Assembly (NCBI GenBank): GCA_000434235.1
Contig: FR891993.1
Location: 112,681 to 124,648, forward strand
Length of the DNA: 11,968 nucleotides
Direction of reading: 5' to 3'
Source of the DNA: Alistipes sp. CAG:268
Lineage (GTDB): Bacteria; Bacteroidota; Bacteroidia; Bacteroidales; Rikenellaceae
Under the pieces are notes generated by a model, which was not told where the DNA came from, made no database searches, and saw nothing but the letters and a program-made list of their open reading frames with translations. How positions within the stretch are numbered: position 1 is the stretch's first letter; the number at the start of each line of letters is the position of its first letter. Below, in pieces: positions 7,347 through 11,968 of this stretch. The position numbers were made by a program, and so were the translations under genes.

Positions 7347-8492
7347 TCACAAATGTTTTATCATTTTGCTCACCGAGAGAGCAAAATGGGTGAATACGAT
7401 CGTCGGATTGCCGTTCTGCGCGATCTGTGCGGAGGCGCTCTCGATCTCGGCGATCAGCGGCTCGATGTTCTGCGAGCCGACAAACGGGGCGAACTTCGTA
7501 CAGAAGGCCAGCTCCTCGCCCCACAGGTAGCTGATCTCGCGGATCCCGGCGTGCAGCATGTAGCTCTCGCGCAAAAGTCGGGCCGCATCCCGGAGAAAGC
7601 CCCGCTGCTGTTCGCGCGAGAGTTGCGCCGCATCCTCGGCCCAGGTTACCAGTTCGAGGTGCTTGTCGTTGTAACTCAGTCGCATCAGGCTGCAGAACAG
7701 GTCGAAATGCTCCTTGCGCTGCGCATCGCTTTCACCGGCGACCAGGTGTCCCAGCTCAAGCAGGTCGCCGTCGGCCAGCCGCGCCATGTTGCGCGCCTGC
7801 AGCGGGTCGGCGACGCCCCGGGCGAATGCCTCGCGCTCGAGCACCTCCGGGGCAATGCGCGGCACGCAAACCTCCTGCGTACGCGAGAGGATCGTCGGCA
7901 GCAGCCGATCGGGATGTTCCGAAACGAGGATGAAGAGCGTGCGCTCCCACGGCTCCTCGAGGATCTTCAGGATCTTGTTCGCCGCCTCCTCGTTCATCGT
8001 CTCGGGCAGCCAGACGAGCATCGTCTTGTAGTCGGCCTCGAAACTCTTGAACGAGAGTTTGCGGATGATCTCGTCCGCTTCGCGGGCGGCGATCATCCCC
8101 TTGAGCGTCTTGCCCAGGTCGAGTCTGTCGTACCACTCCTGCGGCGAGAAGTAGCCCCGCCGCTCGGCGAACAGCGTGCGGAACTGCGGCAGGAACTCGT
8201 CGCTGCGGATCACCTCGCCCGACTTCTTGCCCTGCTTGTTCACCGGGAAGACCAGGTGGAGGTCGGGGTGCGCCAGCGCCTCGATCTGCCGGCAGTCGGG
8301 ACACTCGCCGCACGAATCACCGTTGCGGCGGTGACGGCAGCACAGGTACTGGACATAGGCTACGGCAAGGGCCAGCGTCCCGAAGCCCGAAGCCCCGGTG
8401 AAGAGCTGGGCGTGGCTCACGCGCCCCGCATCGACCGTCTGCGCCAGATGCCGTTTCAGATCGTTCTGTCCCGTTATGTCAGCAAATCGCAT
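7347..8492 (-). CDS. holB: DNA polymerase III subunit delta' (clamp loader)
   Basis: Delta' is the stator subunit of the clamp loader that opens the beta sliding clamp during replication. The 381-residue protein starts with the typical MRFADITGQNDLKRHL and S-H-A-Q-L-F. The P-loop region GASGFGTLALA (33-43) lacks the Walker A lysine (Thr39 at that place), as is common for a non-ATP-binding delta'. A complete zinc module C-x8-C-x2-C-x2-C (Cys52, 61, 64, 67) is present. NKILKILEEP (172-181) and LPTILSRT (198-205), with the S-R-x arginine-finger motif, are diagnostic. An insertion at about 81-135 (FPVNKQGKKSG...FLPQFRTLF...) goes beyond E. coli HolB and, as I recall, is typical of Bacteroidetes. 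The ATG at 8492 is supported by an AAGGAG sequence 6 nt upstream. It lies 20 nt after the flippase gene and 2 nt before folK. Confidence 0.94.
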   Translation of the reverse strand: MRFADITGQNDLKRHLAQTVDAGRVSHAQLFTGASGFGTLALAVAYVQYLCCRHRRNGDSCGECPDCRQIEALAHPDLHLVFPVNKQGKKSGEVIRSDEFLPQFRTLFAERRGYFSPQEWYDRLDLGKTLKGMIAAREADEIIRKLSFKSFEADYKTMLVWLPETMNEEAANKILKILEEPWERTLFILVSEHPDRLLPTILSRTQEVCVPRIAPEVLEREAFARGVADPLQARNMARLADGDLLELGHLVAGESDAQRKEHFDLFCSLMRLSYNDKHLELVTWAEDAAQLSREQQRGFLRDAARLLRESYMLHAGIREISYLWGEELAFCTKFAPFVGSQNIEPLIAEIESASAQIAQNGNPTIVFTHFALSVSKMIKHL

Positions 8493-8498
8493 AATCCA

Positions 8499-8504
8499 CT
8501 CCTT
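8499..8504 (-). promoter_or_regulatory. Strong Shine-Dalgarno site for holB
   Basis: On the minus strand AAGGAG lies 6 nt before the holB ATG, between the flippase stop (8513) and the holB start. It is the clearest canonical ribosome-binding site in the window, where most starts have none, and it fixes the holB start codon. Confidence 0.7.
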
Positions 8505-8512
8505 GCGGGGAT

Positions 8513-9988
8513 TCAGCGGCCCCGTCCGCAGACTGCCCGCACCATCGCCCGCACGTCGATCCGCTCGCGGCGGATCAGATAGGCCAGATAGGATGCAAAC
8601 AGCACGATATTAAACGTATAGCCGGCGAACATATTGCCTCCGACCCACGAAGAGAAGGCTTCGCAGAGGAGGAACAGCCCGAGGGCCACAAACACATACT
8701 CCCAGATCCGGCGCCACGGATAGGGCGTCGGGAAGAAGCGCCGGTTGAGCCACCAGCTGACCGCGACCATCGCCGATTCGCTGGCCAGGCGGGCCCAGGC
8801 GGCCCCGTAGTAGCCCCACAGCGGGATGAGCCAGCAGCCGAAGAGCAGGATGGCCGCCAGACCGGCCCCCGTGACGACGATCGCCAGCGAGGTGCGCTCC
8901 TCGCGCTTGTACCAGAACGAGAGGTTGAGCCAGACGCCCGTCAGCACGTTGGCCCCGAGCACGACGGGCAGAATGAAGATCCCCTCGCGGAAGTCCCGGC
9001 CCACGATCAGCGCGAAGAGGTCGCGGAACAGCGCGATGCCCAGGAAGATGACCATCGAGGCCATGACGTAGTATTTCAGCGCGGCGGCATTCATCGCCAC
9101 GAAATCCGACTTCTTGAAGTTCGAGAGAAAGAAGGGTTCGGCGGCCAGACGGTACATCTGGTAGAAGAGCATCATGACCACGGCGATCTTGGTGATGGCC
9201 CCGTAGACGCCCACCTGCGCCATGGCACCGTCCGGAACGAGGTACTTGATGAGCTGGCGGTCGATGAACTCGTTGGCCGTACCTGTCAGTCCGCCGACGA
9301 GCAGCGGCAGCGAGTAGGCAAAAATGGCGCCGAGCAGCCGCCAGTCGATGCGCGGCACCGTGCGGTCGGCGGTGGTCAGGATCAGCAGCCACGTCACCGC
9401 ACTGGCGATGAAGTTGGCCACGAACGCCCACCCTACGCCGAAGTCGGTGGCGAAGAGGCCCGCCAGACCGAAGCCTACGGCAAAGAGGACGTTCAACACG
9501 ACGTTGAGCGCCTTGAAGCCGACGAAGGTCATCGCACGCCCCTGTTCACGCAGACGCGAGAAGGGGATGCAGGCCGAAACGTCGAAGAGGATGATGAGCG
9601 CCACCCAGACGATGTACTCGGGATGGGCGACATAGGCCTCGCCCATCAGGCGGGCCACCCCGTCGCGGCAGAGGATCATCGCGCCGCAGAAGAGCAGCGC
9701 CGCGAGCGACGTGACGCCCCACGTGGTGGCGAAGAGCCGCCGTTTGGCCCCCTGCACGTCGCCGCCGGCCTCTTCGGCCTTTGCCGAGAAGCGGAAATAG
9801 CTCGACTCCATGCCCATGGTCAGCAGCGTGAGTGCCAGCGGGATCAGGGCATAGACATCGACCACGATGCCGTAGACCTCCTGCCCGAACACGCGCGTGT
9901 AGTAAGGCGTGAGCAGGTAACTCAGGAAACGCACCACGATGGTGCTGATGCCGTAGACGGCGGTCTGTTTGGCCAGTTTTTCGAGCAT
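8513..9988 (-). CDS. Polysaccharide/oligosaccharide flippase (MOP superfamily, PST family)
   Basis: A 491-residue multispanning membrane protein. The N-terminus MLEKLAKQTAVYGISTIVVR, followed by FLSYLLTPYYTRVF, is typical of the polysaccharide biosynthesis/Wzx-type flippases, which move lipid-linked saccharides across the inner membrane. About 14 hydrophobic helices can be traced, for example ALIPLALTLLTMGM, IVWVALIILFDVSACI, FVANFIASAVTWLLIL, AIFAYSLPLLVGGL, YVMASMVIFLGIALF and IVLFASYLAYLI, with the family's cytoplasmic loop containing YFRFSAKAEE near residues 63-72. The start at 9988 gives the normal family N-terminus; the ATG 21 nt upstream adds an atypical extension. No glycosyltransferase or polymerase gene is nearby, so the transported glycan cannot be inferred. 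MurJ-type lipid II transport is possible but not favoured. Confidence 0.87.
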   Translation of the reverse strand: MLEKLAKQTAVYGISTIVVRFLSYLLTPYYTRVFGQEVYGIVVDVYALIPLALTLLTMGMESSYFRFSAKAEEAGGDVQGAKRRLFATTWGVTSLAALLFCGAMILCRDGVARLMGEAYVAHPEYIVWVALIILFDVSACIPFSRLREQGRAMTFVGFKALNVVLNVLFAVGFGLAGLFATDFGVGWAFVANFIASAVTWLLILTTADRTVPRIDWRLLGAIFAYSLPLLVGGLTGTANEFIDRQLIKYLVPDGAMAQVGVYGAITKIAVVMMLFYQMYRLAAEPFFLSNFKKSDFVAMNAAALKYYVMASMVIFLGIALFRDLFALIVGRDFREGIFILPVVLGANVLTGVWLNLSFWYKREERTSLAIVVTGAGLAAILLFGCWLIPLWGYYGAAWARLASESAMVAVSWWLNRRFFPTPYPWRRIWEYVFVALGLFLLCEAFSSWVGGNMFAGYTFNIVLFASYLAYLIRRERIDVRAMVRAVCGRGR

Positions 9989-10006
9989 GACAACGTGTAT
10001 GGTGGG

Positions 10007-10014
10007 CAAAGATA
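10007..10014 (-). promoter_or_regulatory. Candidate -7 element (TATCTTTG) before the flippase gene
   Basis: The minus-strand octamer TATCTTTG matches the Bacteroidetes -7 consensus TAnnTTTG and is embedded in TTTTCGTATCTTTGCC, a context I recall as common for promoters in this phylum. It lies in the 62-nt gap upstream of the flippase gene and would give a leader of only about 10-15 nt. I see no TTG at the right distance for a -33 element, so support is partial. If real, flippase-holB-folK and downstream genes have their own promoter. Confidence 0.4.
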
Positions 10015-10016
10015 CG

Positions 10017-10050
10017 AAAATTAGCCGGAAAAGACGCTATCTGCCGGCAA
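10017..10050 (-). terminator. Possible weak terminator after corA
   Basis: Immediately downstream of the corA stop, the minus strand reads GCCGG, 15 nt, CCGGC, then TAATTTT. The stem is 5 bp, or 7 bp if one base is bulged (TTGCCGG with CCGGCTAA), followed by a short T-rich run. It would separate corA from the flippase transcript. The short stem, large loop and interrupted T-run make it weak. Confidence 0.35.
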
Positions 10051-11034
10051 TCAAAGCCACTTCTTGTAGCGGAAAAACCAGATCGTCAGAATCGAGCAGA
10101 AGATCATGAGCGCGATGGCGAAGAGATAGCCCAGCGGGATGACGGTACCGTTGTCGAGGGTCAGGTGCCAGTCCAGTTCGGGCATGGCCTTGAAGTTCAT
10201 GCCGTAGATCGAGGCGATGAGCGTCGCGGGCATGAAGACCACGGCAGCCACCGAGAAGATCTTGACGATGCCGTTCTGCTCGATGTTGATCAGACCCAGC
10301 GCGGCGTCCTGGATGTAGTCCAGTCGCTGGAAGCTGAAGTCGGCGTGGTTGATCAGCGAATTGACATCCTTGATCATCAGCTGCAGACGTGGGTAGATAT
10401 CGTTCGGGAAACGCTCCGAGCGGAGGATGCCCGACAGCACGCGCTGGCGGTCGAAGATGTTCTCGCGCAAGAGCATCGTGCTCTCCTGCAGGGCGCTGAT
10501 CCGGTGCAGCACCTCCTTGTCGATCGAATCCTCCGAGTTCACGTCCTTCGACAGGGCCGAAACCTGCTTGGAGATCAGCTCCACGAGATCGGCGTCGAAG
10601 TCGATACGCACCTCCAGCAGCGAGATGAAGAGGTGATAGCCGGTCGAATAGCTCCGATAGCTCATCTGGAGGCGTTTCTCCGTCTCACGGAAGGTCCGGA
10701 ACTCGGTGTTGCGCACCGAGACCAGCACACCCTCGTTCGAGATGATGAACGACACCGGCTCGACGATGAACGAATCGCCCGTCGGGACAAAGAAGTTCGA
10801 GTTCGACACGATGGCATTCTCGCCCTCCGAGTATTTCGACGTCGATTCGATCTCCTCCACCTGCTGCTTGGTCTGAAGACTGATCTCCATGAAATTCTCG
10901 ACGGCCTTCTGTTCCTTGATCGTCGGCTGGAGCATGTCGATCCACAGAATGTCGTCGTAACCCAGCTCGTCGAACAGCCGCGTATCCGCATTCCGGATGA
11001 TCTTGTTGTACTGCTTGAGGTAAATTGTTATCAT
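10051..11034 (-). CDS. corA: CorA-family magnesium/cobalt transporter
   Basis: CorA proteins are homopentameric inner-membrane channels for Mg2+ (also Co2+ and Ni2+). The 327-residue product has the full architecture: a cytoplasmic alpha/beta domain (1-150; for example LFDELGYDDILWIDMLQPT), long helices (150-255) forming the stalk, TM1 at about 258-277 (GIVKIFSVAAVVFMPATLIASI) ending in the hallmark YGMNF (GMN 278-280), a short external loop, TM2 at about 300-321 (PLGYLFAIALMIFCSILTIWFF), and the basic C-terminus R-Y-K-K-W-L. The start at 11034 (MITIYLKQYN) matches the family better than the upstream Met, which would add 11 residues; GAGAGAG just upstream may serve as a weak ribosome-binding site. 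It lies 67 nt after the MqnA-like gene, with a hairpin between. Transport is predicted from the intact GMN motif; metal preference is not visible. Confidence 0.93.
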   Translation of the reverse strand: MITIYLKQYNKIIRNADTRLFDELGYDDILWIDMLQPTIKEQKAVENFMEISLQTKQQVEEIESTSKYSEGENAIVSNSNFFVPTGDSFIVEPVSFIISNEGVLVSVRNTEFRTFRETEKRLQMSYRSYSTGYHLFISLLEVRIDFDADLVELISKQVSALSKDVNSEDSIDKEVLHRISALQESTMLLRENIFDRQRVLSGILRSERFPNDIYPRLQLMIKDVNSLINHADFSFQRLDYIQDAALGLINIEQNGIVKIFSVAAVVFMPATLIASIYGMNFKAMPELDWHLTLDNGTVIPLGYLFAIALMIFCSILTIWFFRYKKWL

Positions 11035-11072
11035 GATCGCTCTCTCGTGAAGTTCCTGAATCCGCATGCCTA

Positions 11073-11100
11073 GAGAGGCGGGCGCCGCCCGCTTACTCTC
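11073..11100 (-). other. GC-rich hairpin between the MqnA-like gene and corA
   Basis: Right after the MqnA-like stop, the minus strand can fold as GAGAG, bulge TAA, GCGGGC, loop GGC, GCCCGC, CTCTC: an 11-bp imperfect stem. It lies in the 67-nt gap upstream of corA. There is no T-run after it, so it is not a textbook intrinsic terminator. It could stabilise the 3' end of the upstream message, pause polymerase, or act in the corA leader. The fold is seen in the sequence; the function is inference. Confidence 0.5.
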
Positions 11101-11101
11101 T

Positions 11102-11659
11102 TCAGCCGGGATTGGCTCTCGGGGCGACCTTCACACCCGAGTCCCAGAACTTTTGGAGCGCCTGATTTTTCTGGTTGTCGAAAATGTAGTCGAATTGCAG
11201 CAGCTCCCCGTAGGCCGCCGCGGAGTCGGCGGCGAAGGGCGAATCGAGCAACGCCTCGTAGCCGTGTTCGAGTCCGTAGGTCAGCGCATGCTGCAACGAC
11301 TCGACCGTATCGGCATCGACTTCGGCATGGGCCACCCACACCGCAAAGGCGAAGGGCAGTTCGCCGTAGTCCTTCCACCCCTCGACAAGCGGATCGGAGC
11401 TGGACAGAAGCCCCTCGCGGCAGGAGGGAACCCCGCCCACGCAGTATTCGGTCACCATGCGCGCATCGGCAAGGAGCTGTACGGCGAGGGCCGGCACCAA
11501 TGCGATGTCGGCCTTGCGGCTCAGGAAATCCTGTATGACGGAGTCGGAATCGGGCGAGAGCAACAGTTCGGCACGGAAATTACCCTCGTACCGAATACCA
11601 TGAATGAACGGCGTCGTGCTGAGGCACGACACGGTGGCTATACGTGGAACTGTGACCAT
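11102..11659 (-). CDS. MqnA-like protein with internal deletion (menaquinone/chorismate dehydratase family)
   Basis: A 185-residue protein related to MqnA, the chorismate dehydratase that opens the futalosine route to menaquinone. Recognisable are the N-terminus VPRIATVSCLSTTPFIHGIRY (family: VSYLNTKPF..G), SRKADIALVPALAV (49-60; family DLGLVPVAV), EYCVGG (71-76) and LPFAFAVWVA (101-110; family GLPFVFAxW), then HALTYGLEHGYEAL. Family members are about 250-280 residues; here roughly 65 residues between residue 88 and 93, covering the central lobe with its T-S motif and I-G-D strand, are absent, while the frame stays intact. The Y and N of the SYLN motif are also replaced by C and S. It is therefore probably not a normal chorismate dehydratase. 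The start at 11659 matches the family N-terminus; the open frame upstream is non-coding promoter DNA. It could be a degenerate paralogue or a re-purposed binding protein. Confidence 0.72.
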   Translation of the reverse strand: MVTVPRIATVSCLSTTPFIHGIRYEGNFRAELLLSPDSDSVIQDFLSRKADIALVPALAVQLLADARMVTEYCVGGVPSCREGLLSSSDPLVEGWKDYGELPFAFAVWVAHAEVDADTVESLQHALTYGLEHGYEALLDSPFAADSAAAYGELLQFDYIFDNQKNQALQKFWDSGVKVAPRANPG

Positions 11660-11694
11660 CGTCCATAAGGTATGAAACTGTTGGTTTGACGTCG

Positions 11695-11702
11695 CAAATA
11701 TA
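11695..11702 (-). promoter_or_regulatory. Candidate -7 promoter element for the MqnA-like gene
   Basis: The minus-strand octamer TATATTTG fits the Bacteroidetes TAnnTTTG consensus. It lies about 35 nt before the start codon, giving a leader of about 30 nt. No clear TTG is seen 19-21 nt further upstream. It sits in an AT-richer stretch within an otherwise GC-rich window, as expected for a promoter. It may drive the whole minus-strand block or at least the MqnA-like gene and corA. Confidence 0.5.
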
Positions 11703-11765
11703 GGATTTATTCCTGAAAAACGGGAACATTGTTTCCACGTTTTTCCGATTTTTTGTCCGAGACTC

Positions 11766-11797
11766 TTGACAACGGGGATTGGCCGATCGTATATTTG
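11766..11797 (+). promoter_or_regulatory. Promoter for the plus-strand gene at 11915
   Basis: TTG at 11766-11768 (within CTTGACA) and TATATTTG at 11790-11797 are separated by 21 nt, matching the Bacteroidetes -33/-7 promoter layout (TTTG, about 19-21 nt, TAnnTTTG). Transcription would start near 11803, leaving an untranslated leader of about 110 nt that contains the DnaA-like boxes, the short ORF and the start-codon hairpin. It is divergent from the minus-strand promoter at 11695. Confidence 0.6.
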
Positions 11798-11835
11798 CTC
11801 CGTCAATTCACAATCGGAGTTCCGCAGCCCGCAAG

Positions 11836-11899
11836 TTATCGACAACAGAGACATGCTGTCGTTCAGCGGATTAATTCGACTTATCAACATTTATCCACA
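11836..11899 (+). promoter_or_regulatory. Cluster of three DnaA-box-like nonamers
   Basis: TTATCGACA (11836-11844), TTATCAACA (11881-11889) and TTATCCACA (11891-11899) lie in the same orientation. The last is identical to the consensus DnaA box; the other two differ only at position 6. The second and third are one base apart. They are downstream of the predicted start of transcription and upstream of the ATG at 11915. Possible roles are DnaA control of that gene or part of a replication origin at a strand-switch point. Only the consensus match is directly seen. Confidence 0.5.
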
Positions 11900-11918
11900 T
11901 TTTACCCCGGAGTTATGA
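11853..11918 (+). CDS. Possible 21-codon upstream ORF overlapping the next start codon
   Basis: An ATG at 11853 opens a frame of 21 codons (MLSFSGLIRLINIYPHFTPEL) whose TGA overlaps the ATG of the downstream gene as ATGA. The same bases hold two of the DnaA-like boxes, which encode its L-I-N-I-Y-P-H part. There is no convincing ribosome-binding site before it (ACAGAGAC). Translation of it could couple to, and unfold the hairpin at, the downstream start. ORFs this short arise easily by chance, so it is listed as a candidate only. Confidence 0.2.
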   Translation: MLSFSGLIRLINIYPHFTPEL

Positions 11919-11927
11919 ACACTCCGG
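11907..11927 (+). promoter_or_regulatory. Hairpin presenting the start codon in its loop
   Basis: CCGGAGT (11907-11913) and ACTCCGG (11921-11927) are a perfect 7-bp inverted repeat with the 7-nt loop TATGAAC, which contains the ATG at 11915. The only purine-rich ribosome-binding candidate, GGAG at 11909-11912, is inside the stem. In RNA this would hide the ribosome-binding site while exposing the start codon, a plausible translational switch. Function is inferred. Confidence 0.45.
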
Positions 11928-11968
11928 ACCACCGCCCGCACCGCCCTGTCCAGACCGGCGGCACGGCA
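11915..11968 (+). CDS. Start of an unidentified plus-strand gene (truncated by window end)
   Basis: From the ATG at 11915 the frame is open to the end of the window, giving 18 codons (MNTPDHRPHRPVQTGGTA) with no stop. The peptide is Pro/His/Arg-rich, resembles no signal peptide, and is too short to assign a family. It has a well-formed upstream promoter, a leader of about 110 nt with DnaA-like boxes, and a start-codon hairpin, so it is likely a real, regulated gene. A replication-linked gene such as dnaA or a ribonucleotide reductase would fit the boxes, but nothing in the peptide shows this. Confidence 0.5.
   Translation, partial: MNTPDHRPHRPVQTGGTA

Noticed and set aside
7347..8492. HolB as a defective gene because it lacks the Walker A lysine
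   Set aside because: Delta' subunits commonly lack a working P-loop; the zinc module and S-R-x motif are intact, so this is normal for the family.
11660..11890. An N-terminal extension of the MqnA-like frame up to 11890
   Set aside because: The extra 77 codons precede the canonical family N-terminus, have no signal or domain character, and cover the promoter region with the TATATTTG element and DnaA-like boxes.
1..11968. Mobile elements, CRISPR arrays, tRNA or rRNA genes
   Set aside because: No transposase, terminal inverted repeats, spaced direct repeats, or cloverleaf/rRNA-like sequence was seen; the only recombinase is of the housekeeping Xer type.

Overview
The window looks like ordinary, gene-dense chromosome from a GC-rich member of the Bacteroidales. 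An Alistipes/Rikenellaceae-type genome is my best guess; this is inference. The support is: Bacteroidetes-style promoter elements (TAnnTTTG) in the few intergenic gaps; Bacteroidetes-typical families (a DUF4296 lipoprotein, an Ig-like surface lipoprotein, an outer-membrane beta-barrel, an unusually built HolB); and high GC throughout the coding regions. I see no rRNA, tRNA, CRISPR array, insertion sequence or prophage.

Layout. Positions 1-264 (+) are the 3' end of a XerD-type tyrosine recombinase, which converges on a long minus-strand block. Read in its own direction, from 11659 down to 290, that block is: a shortened MqnA-like protein; a CorA metal channel; a polysaccharide flippase; HolB (clamp-loader delta'); FolK (folate synthesis); a lipoprotein made of two related halves; a 678-residue Ig-like lipoprotein; an outer-membrane barrel; RbfA; an FtsX/LolC-E-like permease; a DUF4296 lipoprotein; and a 116-residue protein that looks like an amidohydrolase without its catalytic barrel. 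From holB downstream the genes touch or overlap (2-16 nt gaps, three ATGA overlaps and one 41-nt overlap), so they probably form one transcription unit that mixes housekeeping functions (replication, folate, ribosome maturation) with envelope lipoproteins. The flippase and corA may have their own signals: a weak terminator-like hairpin and a -7 element lie between them.

The right end (11660-11914) is a divergent intergenic region with back-to-back promoters sharing the same -7 octamer, TATATTTG. On the plus-strand side there are three DnaA-box-like nonamers, a short upstream ORF, and a perfect hairpin that places the next gene's start codon in its loop. Only 18 codons of that gene are in the window, so its identity is unknown.

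No obviously new multi-gene system is present. The points most worth a second look are two proteins that appear to be families with their middles removed (MqnA-like and amidohydrolase-like) and the layered regulatory architecture before the gene at 11915.
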